The translations under genes and the position numbers were made by a program. 64,000 nucleotides of DNA from contig NZ_MAXF01000041.1 in assembly GCF_001704635.1 (NCBI RefSeq), positions 1 through 64,000 of the forward strand, given 5' to 3'. The notes below the pieces were generated by a model. That model saw nothing but the letters and a program-made list of their open reading frames with translations, did not search any database and had not been told where the DNA came from. Positions within the stretch are counted from its first letter, which is position 1. Every line of letters starts with the position of its first letter. The DNA comes from Streptomyces sparsogenes. GTDB lineage: Bacteria; Actinomycetota; Actinomycetes; Streptomycetales; Streptomycetaceae. This document shows, piece by piece, positions 19,078 through 27,701 of this stretch.

Positions 19078-20286
19078 TTACCGATGGAGCTCCTTGTCCG
19101 GTATGGGCAGTTGGCGCTTTTCTATCGCCGCGGCCATGACGTCCGGGAAGAGATCGGGGGTGCAGGCGAAGGCCGGCGCGCCGAGCGCGGCGAGCGCCGC
19201 TGCGTGCTCGCGGTCGTAGGCGGGGGCGCCCTCGTCGGACAGCGCGAGCAGCGCGACGAACTGCACGCCGGACGCCTTCATCGCGGCGACCCGGCCCAGC
19301 ATCTCCCGGCGTATGCCGCCCTCGTACAGGTCGCTGATGAGCACGACGACGGTGTCGGCGGGGCGGGTGATCCGCGACTGGCAGTAGGCGAGGGCGCGGT
19401 TGATGTCCGTGCCACCGCCGAGCTGGGTGCCGAAGAGCACGTCCACCGGATCGTCCAGCTCCTCCGTCAGGTCCACGACGGAGGTGTCGAAGACGACGAG
19501 CCGGGTGGTGAGGGAGCGCATCGAGGCCAGCACGGCGCCGAAGACGGACGCGTACACGACGGACGCGGCCATCGATCCCGACTGGTCGATGCACAGGATG
19601 ACGTCCTTCTTCGCCCCGCGGGCCGCGCGCCCGTATCCGATCAGCCGCTCGGGGACGACCGTCCGGTGCTCGGGGAGGTAGTGCTTCAGATTCGCCCGGA
19701 TGGTGCGGTCCCAGTCGATGTCGCGGTGGCGGGGGCGGCTGGTCCTGGCCGAGCGGTCGAGGGCGCCGGTGAGGGTGGCGCGGGTGCGGGAGGCCAGGCG
19801 CTTCTCCAGGTCCGCCACGACCTTGGCGACGACGGCGCGCGCGGTGGTCCTGGTCGTCTCCGGCATCGCCTTGTTGAGCGAGAGCAGGGTGCCGACCAGG
19901 TGTACGTCCGCCTCGACGGCCTCCAGCATCTCGGGCTCCAGGAGCAGCGCGGCCAGGCCCAGCCGGTCGATGGCGTCCCGCTGCATGACCTGGACCACGG
20001 AGGTGGGGAAGTACCGCCGGATGTCGCCGAGCCAGCGCGCCACTTGGGGCGCGGAGCCGCCGAGCCCCGCCGAGCGCGGGCCGCTCCCGGCGGAGCCGCC
20101 GCGGGCGGCGGCGGCCGGGCCGCCGGGGCCGCTCTCGCCGCCCGCGCCGTAGAGCGCCTCGAGCGTGCGGTCCATCGCGGCGTCCTGCCCGCTCAGCGCG
20201 CACCCGGTCCCGTCGCCGCCGCCCTGCCCGCCGAGCACCAGCCGCCAGCGGCGCAGCCGCTCGCTCGCGGTCGTCTCCCCGGTCAT
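19078..20286 (-). CDS. VWA domain protein (YehP-like)
   Basis: 402 residues. After a Gly/Ala-rich N-terminus, a helical region (about 80-200) includes RRYFPTSVVQVMQRDAIDRLG. The C-terminal half is a von Willebrand factor A domain: VILCIDQSGSMA gives the MIDAS DxSxS (Asp234, Ser236, Ser238), with the MIDAS threonine in LGGGTDINRAL and the aspartate in VVLISDLYEGG. All metal-site residues are present. Partnered VWA proteins work as adaptors for MoxR-type AAA ATPases. The ATG overlaps the DUF5682 stop by 4 nt (20283-20286), so it is translationally coupled in the order AAA, DUF5682, VWA. Its likeness to E. coli YehP is recalled, not searched. Confidence 0.85.
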   Translation of the reverse strand: MTGETTASERLRRWRLVLGGQGGGDGTGCALSGQDAAMDRTLEALYGAGGESGPGGPAAAARGGSAGSGPRSAGLGGSAPQVARWLGDIRRYFPTSVVQVMQRDAIDRLGLAALLLEPEMLEAVEADVHLVGTLLSLNKAMPETTRTTARAVVAKVVADLEKRLASRTRATLTGALDRSARTSRPRHRDIDWDRTIRANLKHYLPEHRTVVPERLIGYGRAARGAKKDVILCIDQSGSMAASVVYASVFGAVLASMRSLTTRLVVFDTSVVDLTEELDDPVDVLFGTQLGGGTDINRALAYCQSRITRPADTVVVLISDLYEGGIRREMLGRVAAMKASGVQFVALLALSDEGAPAYDREHAAALAALGAPAFACTPDLFPDVMAAAIEKRQLPIPDKELHR

Positions 20287-23075
20287 CCGGCCACCTCCGA
20301 GGCGCGGTTGTGGTGGTTGTGGTGGTTGTCATGGCCGACGTGGCTGTGGTCGAGGCCGAGGAGGAGGCGGACCACCGGCACGACGGCCGCCGCGCGGTCC
20401 TCGTCCAGGCCGGGGCCGAAGCCGGGCGCGGCCGGGCCGCCGGCCGGGCGCGGACCGTCGGCCGGGGCCGGTCCGCGGCGGACCAGCTCGCCCAGCGTGC
20501 GGCGCACGCCCGCGTCGTACGCCGCGAAGGTGCGCCGCAGCAGCGGCAGCACGTCCGTGAACGCCTCCGCCGGGACGCCCGTGAGCCAGCGGTCGAGCAG
20601 CCCGAGCAGCCGCTCGTCGTGGACCAGGAGCATTCCCCCGCCCGCGCCGCCGCCCACGAACCCCTCGATCCAGGAGGCCGCTTCGGCCGGCGCGGTGCCG
20701 GGCGAGAGCACCAGGCCCATCAGCCGGGCCGCCTCGCCCTCGGCCAGCCGCCCGTCGTCCAGGAGCAGACGCGCGGCCCGGCCCCGGATCAGCCCTGAGA
20801 CCCCATCGGCTCCGGCAAGCGACCGCAGCACGGCGCCCCAGCGCCCCCGCAGCCCGTCACCCGCGTCGGCCGCGCCGCGCTCCCCGCCGCCCGAGCCCGC
20901 CTCGACGCGCTCCCCGCCGCCCGCCTCGGCCGAGCCGCCCGCGTTGCCCGCTCCCTCCGCGCCGCCCGCGCCATCCGGGCAGCCCGCATCGGCCGGGCCC
21001 GCCCCGGCACGCTCCCCGCCGCCCGCGGTGACCACCCGGCCCGCCCCATCCGCCCCGCCCAGGCCCGCCTCGGCGCGCTCCGCGTCGGCCAAGGCGCCCG
21101 TGTCGGGCGGGGCCGAGGGGCCGCGCTCCGCGCCGCCCGGCCGGATCTCCGCCAGCAGGCCGACGGCCTGGTGCACGGCTTCGAGGTGGCCGCGCATCTC
21201 CGCGGCACCGTCCGCGTCGAGGCCGAAGCAGGCGGGGGGCAGTCCGACCAGGACGCGCTCGGCCAGGCCCATCGCGACCTCGGCCAGGGCGGCGGTGTCC
21301 GTGCCGCGCACGTCTCCGTACCGCACGGAGCGGACGAGCGCGGGCAGGGCCTGGGCGAGGTGGCCCACGTCCGCGTCGAGCGCGGCACGGTCGGCGAGCG
21401 CGCGCATCACGACCGGCAGCGCGTCGGGGAGCGCGGCGAGCAGACAGCGCTCGGCCAGCTCCGTGACCTCACCGAGCGCGGTGGCGTCCACCGCCTTGGC
21501 CTCCGCCCTCGCCGTGGCGGCCGACAGCACGGTGGTGCCCCACACCCCGGCCTCGGCGACCCGCACCGACAGCTCCGGCTCCCAGCGCAGCCGCCACGTC
21601 TCCCGGAACGTGCCCGTGCTGCCGCGCGAGGCGGCCGGGGTCCCCCAGTCGACGCCGAGCAGCCGCAGCCGGTGCAGCAGGCGGCTGCGCGCGGCGTCGG
21701 TCTCCTTGCGCAGGTCCAGCTCCAACTCGCGCTCCAGGGCCTCCGGTTTGAGCCGCAGCGAACGCTGGGTGCGCGCCAGGTCCCGCTGGAGCGGAGCCGC
21801 CGGGGCCGCCTCGGGCACCTCCCCCAGCACGTCTCCGACGACCAGCCGGTCGTGGACGATCGCGAGCGGCACGTCGGAGCCCTCGCACAGCACCGCCCGC
21901 ACCGCATCCGTGGTCTCGGCGAGCCCGGCGAGCGGGCGGCCGCGCACGGCGGCGAGGGTCTCGGCGAGCCGCACCGCCTCGATGACATGCGCGGAGGAGA
22001 CAGCGAAGTCCTCGGCGCGCAGCAGCCCGGCGACCTTGGTCATCCAGCGCTCCAGCGGGCGGTCCTCGGCGTGGAAGAGATGGCTGTACCAGCCGGGGGA
22101 GGCGATGCCCGCGCCGTAGCCGCTGTGCCGCGCCAGCCGGCGGTGGGTCCACGGCACCCAGCTCAGCTCCGCCCTGACCTTCGGCAGCCCCTTGAGCAGG
22201 CCCCGGTCGGCCGTCGCGGTCGTCCGCCCGGCCAGCGCCGGGACATGCCAGGCCCCGCACACGACGGCGACCCGGTCGCCGAACTCCCGCCGCGCCTCGC
22301 GCAGCCGCAGCCGCATGTGCGCCTCGCGCACGGCGTCGTGCTCGTGTCCGCCGTGGCCGTACTCGGCGCGGAGGGCTGCCATGGCCTCGCCGAGCGCGGC
22401 GAACGGCGCGACGGCCCCCGCCAGGTCCGAGCCGACTGCCGCGTCCGGGTCGGCCGCCGCGCCGATCCCGCCTGGCGCGCCGAGCCCGCCCGGCGCGCCG
22501 TTGCCGACGCCGCGGTGCTCGACGACGTCCTCCCACCAGCGCTCCGGATCGTCGTATCCGGCGGTCTCCGCGAGCATCCCCAGGGGGTCCACGCGCAGCC
22601 GTCCGGCCGGATCCGGCCGGGGGTCCTCGTCCGTACGGCCGTCCGTGCGGTCGGACGTGCGCTCGTCCGTACGCTCGTCCGTACGGTCGGCCATCGCCAG
22701 GGAGTTCGCCGCCGGAAGGTCGATGAAGCGCACGGGGACGCCGCGGGACAGGGCCCACCGGATGGCCACCCACTCCGGGGAGAACTCGGCCAGCGGCCAG
22801 AACGCGGCCTGCCCCGGGTCGCCCACCGCGTGGGCGAGCAGGGCGACGGGGGGCCGCATGCCCTCCTCCGCGGCGAACCCGACCAGCGCGTCCCCCTCCG
22901 GCGGCCCCTCGATGAGCACGGCGTCGGGCCCGCAGGCGTCGAGCGCGGCCCGCACCGCCCGCGCGGAGCCCGGGCCGTGGTGCCGCACGCCCAGGAGCAG
23001 CGGCCACGGCGCCCCGGCCGCGTCCGGCCGGGCGCCGGGCGGGGGCGCCGCGCGGCCCGGGGCGGCGCCGGTCAC
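20283..23075 (-). CDS. DUF5682 family protein (YehM-like), TraB/Tiki/ChaN-like motifs
   Basis: 930 residues from GTG 23075, overlapping the AAA gene by 4 nt (GTGA). The N-terminal 280 residues carry ordered motifs: LLLGVRHHGPGSAR (Gly29, His32), a strand ending VLIEGPPE (Glu56), VRFIDLPAAN (Asp119), then REAHMRLRLRE (250-260) and VAVVCGAWHVPAL with His277. This order (GxxH, a buried Glu, R-D/E-x-x-M, GxxH) is that of the TraB/PrgY, Tiki and ChaN/EreA superfamily of putative metal-dependent hydrolases. The assignment is inference. Residues 290-650 and 730-930 look helical. A Gly/Ala/Glu-rich linker (about 655-730) and a TDER repeat (131-150) are low complexity. The role is unknown; it is probably the effector or substrate-handling part of the module. 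Confidence 0.8.
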   Translation of the reverse strand: MTGAAPGRAAPPPGARPDAAGAPWPLLLGVRHHGPGSARAVRAALDACGPDAVLIEGPPEGDALVGFAAEEGMRPPVALLAHAVGDPGQAAFWPLAEFSPEWVAIRWALSRGVPVRFIDLPAANSLAMADRTDERTDERTSDRTDGRTDEDPRPDPAGRLRVDPLGMLAETAGYDDPERWWEDVVEHRGVGNGAPGGLGAPGGIGAAADPDAAVGSDLAGAVAPFAALGEAMAALRAEYGHGGHEHDAVREAHMRLRLREARREFGDRVAVVCGAWHVPALAGRTTATADRGLLKGLPKVRAELSWVPWTHRRLARHSGYGAGIASPGWYSHLFHAEDRPLERWMTKVAGLLRAEDFAVSSAHVIEAVRLAETLAAVRGRPLAGLAETTDAVRAVLCEGSDVPLAIVHDRLVVGDVLGEVPEAAPAAPLQRDLARTQRSLRLKPEALERELELDLRKETDAARSRLLHRLRLLGVDWGTPAASRGSTGTFRETWRLRWEPELSVRVAEAGVWGTTVLSAATARAEAKAVDATALGEVTELAERCLLAALPDALPVVMRALADRAALDADVGHLAQALPALVRSVRYGDVRGTDTAALAEVAMGLAERVLVGLPPACFGLDADGAAEMRGHLEAVHQAVGLLAEIRPGGAERGPSAPPDTGALADAERAEAGLGGADGAGRVVTAGGGERAGAGPADAGCPDGAGGAEGAGNAGGSAEAGGGERVEAGSGGGERGAADAGDGLRGRWGAVLRSLAGADGVSGLIRGRAARLLLDDGRLAEGEAARLMGLVLSPGTAPAEAASWIEGFVGGGAGGGMLLVHDERLLGLLDRWLTGVPAEAFTDVLPLLRRTFAAYDAGVRRTLGELVRRGPAPADGPRPAGGPAAPGFGPGLDEDRAAAVVPVVRLLLGLDHSHVGHDNHHNHHNRASEVAG

Positions 23076-24253
23076 GCGCCCACCTCACGGCACGCGCGGT
23101 AGAAGTCCTTCCAGCCGTCGCGCTCGCGGACCACCGTCTCCAGGTACTCCTGCCAGATGACCCGGTCCGCCGCCGGGTCCCGGACCACCGCGCCGAGAAT
23201 GCCCGCGGCCACGTCGCCCGCCCGCAGCACGCCGTCGCCGAAGTGGGCGGCGAGGGCGAGCCCGCCGGTGACCACGGAGATCGCCTCCGCCGTCGACAGC
23301 GTGCCCGAGGGCGACTTGAGCTTCGTGCGCCCGTCTTCCGTCGTCCCGCCCCGCAGCTCGCGGAACACCGTGACCACGCGGCGGATCTCGGCCACGCCCT
23401 CGGGCACCGCGGGCAGGTCCAGCGAGCGGCCGAGCTGGGCCACCCGGCGCGCCACGATGTCGACCTCCTCCTCGGCGGTCGCGGGCAGCGGCAGCACGAC
23501 CGTGTTGAACCGGCGGCGCAGGGCGCTGGACAGCTCGTTGACCCCCCGGTCGCGGTCGTTGGCCGTGGCGATCAGGTTGAAGCCGCGGACCGCCTGGACC
23601 TCCTCCCCCAGCTCGGGGATCGGCAGGGTCTTCTCCGACAGGACGGTGATCAGCGTGTCCTGGACGTCGGCGGGGATACGGGTCAGCTCCTCCACGCGCG
23701 CGGTCATCCCCCCGGCCATCGCCCGCATCACCGGGCTGGGCACGAGCGCCTCGCGGCTGGGGCCGTGGGCGAGGAGCCGGGCGTAGTTCCAGCCGTAGCG
23801 GATGGCCTCCTCGGGCGTGCCCGCGGTGCCCTGGACGAGCAGCGTCGAGTCGCCGCTGATGGCCGCCGCCAGATGCTCGGAGACCCAGGTCTTGGCCGTG
23901 CCGGGCACGCCCAGCAGGAGTAGGGCGCGGTCGGTGGCCAGCGTGGTGACGGCCACCTCGACGATGCGCCGCGGGCCCACGTACTTGGGGGTGATCACGG
24001 TGCCGTCCGGCAGCGTGCCGCCCAGCAGGTACGTCGCGACCGCCCACGGCGACAGGCGCCAGCGGGCGGGCCGCGGGCGGTCGTCGGCCGCGGCGAGCGC
24101 CTTGAGCTCGTCGGCGAAGGCGTCCTCGGCGTGCGGACGCAGGGCCTCGCCGCCGGCGGTCTCGGCGGCCCCGGCGGTCCCCGCCGCCCCGGCCGTCCCG
24201 GCGGTCTCAGCCGTCTCGGCGGTCTCGTCTGCGCTGGGCACAGGCACGGTCAC
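23072..24253 (-). CDS. MoxR-family AAA+ ATPase (YehL-like)
   Basis: 393 residues from GTG 24253. A low-complexity Thr/Ala/Glu/Gly N-terminus (1-35) precedes the ATPase. The Walker A motif is LLGVPGTAKTW (115-122). The Walker B region reads ARVEELTRIPADVQDTL, where the usual Asp-Glu is Glu-Glu. Sensor 1 is FNLIATANDRDRGVNELSSALRRRF with the arginine finger. A C-terminal helical lid ends the protein. MoxR ATPases remodel or insert cofactors into partner complexes, almost always with a VWA protein; one is encoded two genes downstream. It is the first gene of a three-gene coupled minus-strand operon, divergent from the SWIM gene, with which it shares a promoter region. Confidence 0.9.
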   Translation of the reverse strand: MTVPVPSADETAETAETAGTAGAAGTAGAAETAGGEALRPHAEDAFADELKALAAADDRPRPARWRLSPWAVATYLLGGTLPDGTVITPKYVGPRRIVEVAVTTLATDRALLLLGVPGTAKTWVSEHLAAAISGDSTLLVQGTAGTPEEAIRYGWNYARLLAHGPSREALVPSPVMRAMAGGMTARVEELTRIPADVQDTLITVLSEKTLPIPELGEEVQAVRGFNLIATANDRDRGVNELSSALRRRFNTVVLPLPATAEEEVDIVARRVAQLGRSLDLPAVPEGVAEIRRVVTVFRELRGGTTEDGRTKLKSPSGTLSTAEAISVVTGGLALAAHFGDGVLRAGDVAAGILGAVVRDPAADRVIWQEYLETVVRERDGWKDFYRACREVGA

Positions 24254-24313
24254 AGCTCCCCCACGACTCGTCTCTCCGTCCGTTTCCGGACCCGTTCACC
24301 ACCCTGCACCACA

Positions 24314-24370
24314 CCACTGACAATCCCCCCGCATGCCAACGAACCCCCAGGCCAGGGCGGTTGTCAGTGG
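24314..24370. promoter_or_regulatory. Divergent promoter region with 10-bp inverted repeat
   Basis: CCACTGACAA (24314-24323) and TTGTCAGTGG (24361-24370) are perfect inverted repeats 37 bp apart between the divergent AAA and SWIM genes. Each transcript direction therefore sees TTGTCAGTGG, which includes a -35-like TTGTCA. It could be a shared operator or mirrored promoter elements that co-regulate both halves of the module. The right arm ends 20 nt before the SWIM ATG. Confidence 0.55.
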
Positions 24371-24390
24371 CCGCACGTACCGTCGGTGAC

Positions 24391-25836
24391 ATGAATGGGC
24401 AGGGGGAACGCTGGACGGCGGAGCAGGTGCTGGCCCTGGCTCCTGACGCCGCCTCACGCAAGGCGGGCAGCAAGCTCGCCACGCCCGGCCCCTGGTCGGG
24501 GGCGGGCGCCCACGGCGGGGGCGTGTGGGGGCTGTGCGCGGGCAGCGGCGGCAAGCCGTACCAGACGGTCGTCGATCTCGACGGGCCCGCCTACCGCTGC
24601 AGCTGCCCCAGCCGGAAGTTCCCCTGCAAGCACGCGCTCGGCCTGCTGCTCCTGTGGGCGGGCGGCGGGGGCGTCCCGGAGGCCGAGGGGCCGCCCGAGT
24701 GGGCCGGGGAGTGGCTGGCCGGGCGCCGGGAGCGCGCCGCGCGCGAGGCGTCCGGCGCGGCAGCCGAGGCCGCCGCGGGCGGGCGGAAGGAGCCGGGCGG
24801 CGTCGCCGATCCGCAGGCGGCCAGGCGCCGGGCCGAGCGGCGCGCCCAGCGCATCGCGGCGGGCGCCTCCGAGCTGGAGCGGCGCCTGGCGGACCTGCTC
24901 CGCGACGGCCTGGCCGGCGCCGATCGCTCCGGTCACGCGGTGTGGGAGGAGACGGCCGCGCGCATGGTCGACGCCCAGGCGCCCGGCCTGGGGGCGCGGG
25001 TGCGGGAGCTGGGCGCCATCCCCTCCTCAGGGCCCGGCTGGCCGGGGCGCCTGCTCGAGGAGTGCGCGCTGCTGCACCTGCTGAGCGAGGGTTACGCGCG
25101 TCTCGACCGGCTCCCCGAGGCGCTGGCCGCCGCGACCCGCTCGCGCGTCGGCCTCACCACGACCACGGCCGAGCTGCTGGCCTCCGGCACCGCCGTCCGC
25201 GACCGCTGGCTCGTCCTCGGGCGGCAGGACGACAGCGACGGCCGGCTGACGACGCGCCGGATCTGGCTCCGCGGCCAGGACACCGGGCGCATCGCCCTGC
25301 TGCTCTCCTTCGGCGCGGCCGGCCACACCCCCGAACTCGCCCTGCCGGTCGGGATCGTGCTGGACGCCGACCTCACCTACTACCCGGCCGGGCGCCCGTT
25401 GCGCGCCGCGCTCGGCACCCGCCACCCGGACCCGCCGCCCCCTGACCCCGCCGCGCCACCCGCCCGGCCCGCCCCGCCGGTGCCCCCGGGGAGCGACATC
25501 CCCGCCGCGCTGGCCGCCTACGGGGACGCGCTGCGCGAGGACCCCTGGCTGGACGCCTGGCCGGTCGTGCTCTCGGGGGTGACCCCGATCCCGGGCGGCG
25601 AGGACGGCTGGCAGTTGGCGGACCCCCGGACGGGCGCCGCCCTGCCGATCGACCCGCGGTGCGCCGGGCGTACGGACCTGTGGCAGCTGACCGCGGTCTC
25701 GGGCGGCGGCCCCGTCACGGTCTTCGGCGAATGCGGCCATCGCGGCTTCGCCCCCCTCACCACCTGGGATCCGGCCCCGGTCCCGCTCCAGAGCCCGTCC
25801 GGCGCCGGACCGACACCCCACGGAGGCATGCCGTGA
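24391..25836 (+). CDS. SWIM zinc-finger protein (YehQ-like)
   Basis: 481 residues from ATG 24391 (MNGQGERWTAEQVLAL); the ATG at 24361 is less likely. The SWIM finger is YRCSCPSRKFPCKHALG with Cys70, Cys72, Cys79 and His81 (CxCx6CxH), a zinc-binding module for nucleic acid or protein contacts. An Ala/Gly/Arg linker follows. The conserved C-terminal region includes GLTTTTAELLASGTAVRDRW, and the protein ends with a Pro-rich hinge and a short domain (PVTVFGECGHRGF). SWIM proteins of this kind accompany MoxR/VWA/DUF5682 genes. The stop overlaps the DUF5691 GTG by 4 nt (GTGA). The biochemical function is unknown. Confidence 0.85.
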   Translation: MNGQGERWTAEQVLALAPDAASRKAGSKLATPGPWSGAGAHGGGVWGLCAGSGGKPYQTVVDLDGPAYRCSCPSRKFPCKHALGLLLLWAGGGGVPEAEGPPEWAGEWLAGRRERAAREASGAAAEAAAGGRKEPGGVADPQAARRRAERRAQRIAAGASELERRLADLLRDGLAGADRSGHAVWEETAARMVDAQAPGLGARVRELGAIPSSGPGWPGRLLEECALLHLLSEGYARLDRLPEALAAATRSRVGLTTTTAELLASGTAVRDRWLVLGRQDDSDGRLTTRRIWLRGQDTGRIALLLSFGAAGHTPELALPVGIVLDADLTYYPAGRPLRAALGTRHPDPPPPDPAAPPARPAPPVPPGSDIPAALAAYGDALREDPWLDAWPVVLSGVTPIPGGEDGWQLADPRTGAALPIDPRCAGRTDLWQLTAVSGGGPVTVFGECGHRGFAPLTTWDPAPVPLQSPSGAGPTPHGGMP

Positions 25837-27596
25837 GCACCACCGCGTCCTGGGACGACCTGGTCGCCGCCGCCCTGCTCGGCACCGAGCGCCGCACCCC
25901 GCCCGTCACCCCGCGCCCCGGCCAGGATCCGCCCGCCGCCCTGCTGGACGCCGCCGCGCTCAGCACGCTGCGGCGGCGCGCCGGGCTGCGCCCCGCCGCC
26001 GCCCGCCCGGCCCCCTCTCCCGCGCCCGCCGATCCCCGCCCACCGCTGCCCCCGGCCGCCCGCAGCCGGCTGGCCATGCTGCTCGCCGGCCGCTCCGCCC
26101 CCGGCGGCGGCCGGCGCTCCGCGCCCGACCTCGCCGAGCTGCTCCCGCAGTGGCTCACCATGGCCAACCAGTACGGCTACCAAGCACCCGCCGCCCTCCT
26201 CCCGGCCCTCCTGGACGCGGCCCGCGCCCGCACCGATCTGCGCCCCGAAGCGCTCGCCCTCGGCGGTCCGCGCGCGCTGTGGCTCGCCCGGCTGAACCCG
26301 GAGTGGAAGTTCGCGCTGCGCACCGGCGGGGCGGGGCGCGCGGCGGAGGCGCCGGCGGATGCGGATGCGGAGACGGAAGCGGGGGCGCCGGCCGGTGCGG
26401 AAGCCGGGGATCCGGCGGACGGCGCGGCTGCGGTGGCCGTGCCCGCCGGGGTGCGGCGGCAGTGGGAGGAGGGGCTGTTCGCGGAGCGGGTCTCCGTGCT
26501 GGCCGCGGTCCGGCACCGGGATCCGGAGGTCGGCCTGGCGCTGCTCGGGAGCACCTGGTCCACGGAGCGCGCGGAGGACCGGCTGATGTTCCTCGACTCG
26601 CTCCGCGACGACCTCTCGCCCTCCGACGAGCCGTTCCTGGAGCAGGCCCTGGCCGACCGCAGCCGGAACGTCCGGGCCACGGCCGCCGAGTTGCTGTCCG
26701 CGCTCCCCGGCTCCGCGCTGGCCTCGCGTATGGCCGAGCGGTCCCGCGCCTGCGTCTCGCTCGACTCCGGGGTCATCACCGTCGAGGCGCCGGCCGAGTG
26801 CGACAGCGGCATGCAGCGCGACGGTGTCGTGGCCAAGCCTCCCTCGGGGCGCGGGGAACGCGCGTGGTGGTTGGGCCAGTTGGTCGAGGCGACGCCGCTG
26901 GAGTGCTGGAGCGGCTGGTTCGGCGGGCGGGGCGCGGCCGAGATCGTGGCGCTGCCGGTGGCCGACGGCTGGCAGGCGGACCTTCAGGCGGCGTGGTGCC
27001 GGGCGGCCGTGCGCCAGCGGAACGTGGAGTGGTCCCGCGCCCTGCTGGGCGCGCCCGTCGCGCCCCCCGCCGCGCCGCCCACCGCCTCGGCCGCGCCGGG
27101 CGGAGCGGACGGGGCCGGCGGGGCGGGCGCGGGGGCCCCGGCCGCCGCCCAGGCCGCCCCGTCCTGGCGCGATCCGGCGAAGCTGCTGTCCGCCCTGCCG
27201 CCGGACGAACGGGCCCAGTGGGTCGCGGACTTCATCGCGGCCCACGGGCTGTCCGACGCCTTCCGGCTCCTGGGGGTGTGCGCGGTGCCGTGGGCCGAGC
27301 CGCTGGGCCGGGCCGTCGTGGACGCGCTCGACATCGCCCGCGACGCGGGCAGCTACCCGTGGAGCTTCAGCGGCGTGATGGGGCTGGCCGAGCGCTGTCT
27401 GGACCCGGACCAGGCCGACCGGCTGGAGGTGCTCACCGCGATATCGGACGAGCCGGAGGACGGCTCGCCCGGCGCCGGGGGCTACTGGTCGGAGGCGTTC
27501 CAGCGGCTGGTGGGCACGCTCCGGCTGCGCGCGGCGATGCGGCGCGAGCTCGAACCGCCCGCCGCGGCGGCGGCCCGCCCGGCGCCGGCCCCGTGA
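25833..27596 (+). CDS. DUF5691 family protein
   Basis: 587 residues from GTG 25833 (VSTTASWDDLVAAALLGTER), coupled to the SWIM gene by a 4-nt overlap. The N-terminal motif WDDLVAAALLGTERR and the middle FLDSLRDDLSPSDEPFLEQAL, DRSRNVRATAAELLSALPGS resemble HEAT-like helical repeats. WWLGQLVEATPLECW and a C-terminal FSGVMGLAERCLDP segment are further conserved-looking blocks. Low-complexity Pro/Ala linkers separate the parts. No enzyme motif is seen; a scaffold or adaptor role in the MoxR module is inferred from its constant company with SWIM and DUF5682 genes. Its last codons and TGA recur twice downstream (see repeat). Confidence 0.8.
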   Translation: MSTTASWDDLVAAALLGTERRTPPVTPRPGQDPPAALLDAAALSTLRRRAGLRPAAARPAPSPAPADPRPPLPPAARSRLAMLLAGRSAPGGGRRSAPDLAELLPQWLTMANQYGYQAPAALLPALLDAARARTDLRPEALALGGPRALWLARLNPEWKFALRTGGAGRAAEAPADADAETEAGAPAGAEAGDPADGAAAVAVPAGVRRQWEEGLFAERVSVLAAVRHRDPEVGLALLGSTWSTERAEDRLMFLDSLRDDLSPSDEPFLEQALADRSRNVRATAAELLSALPGSALASRMAERSRACVSLDSGVITVEAPAECDSGMQRDGVVAKPPSGRGERAWWLGQLVEATPLECWSGWFGGRGAAEIVALPVADGWQADLQAAWCRAAVRQRNVEWSRALLGAPVAPPAAPPTASAAPGGADGAGGAGAGAPAAAQAAPSWRDPAKLLSALPPDERAQWVADFIAAHGLSDAFRLLGVCAVPWAEPLGRAVVDALDIARDAGSYPWSFSGVMGLAERCLDPDQADRLEVLTAISDEPEDGSPGAGGYWSEAFQRLVGTLRLRAAMRRELEPPAAAAARPAPAP

Positions 27597-27662
27597 CCGG
27601 TCCGCCCGGCACCGACCCCGTGACCGGCCCCCCGGCCCGCCCGGATCCGGCCCCGTGACCGG
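27589..27662. repeat. Triplicated stop-codon motif after DUF5691
   Basis: CCCCGTGACCGG occurs at 27589-27600 (containing the TGA of the gene), 27616-27627 and 27651-27662. The spacers between copies are Pro/Gly-codon-like CCGCCCGG sequence, as if the gene end had been duplicated. Confidence 0.8.
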
Positions 27663-27701
27663 CCGCGGCGGGGCGGCCCGGGGCCCGCCCTGCCGCTCCG
27701 G

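Noticed and set aside
18184..22119. 1311-codon plus-strand frame opposite the secreted protein and the VWA and DUF5682 genes
   Set aside because: It is a GC-rich mirror frame across three minus-strand genes that have motifs and coupled starts. Its own translation is low complexity.
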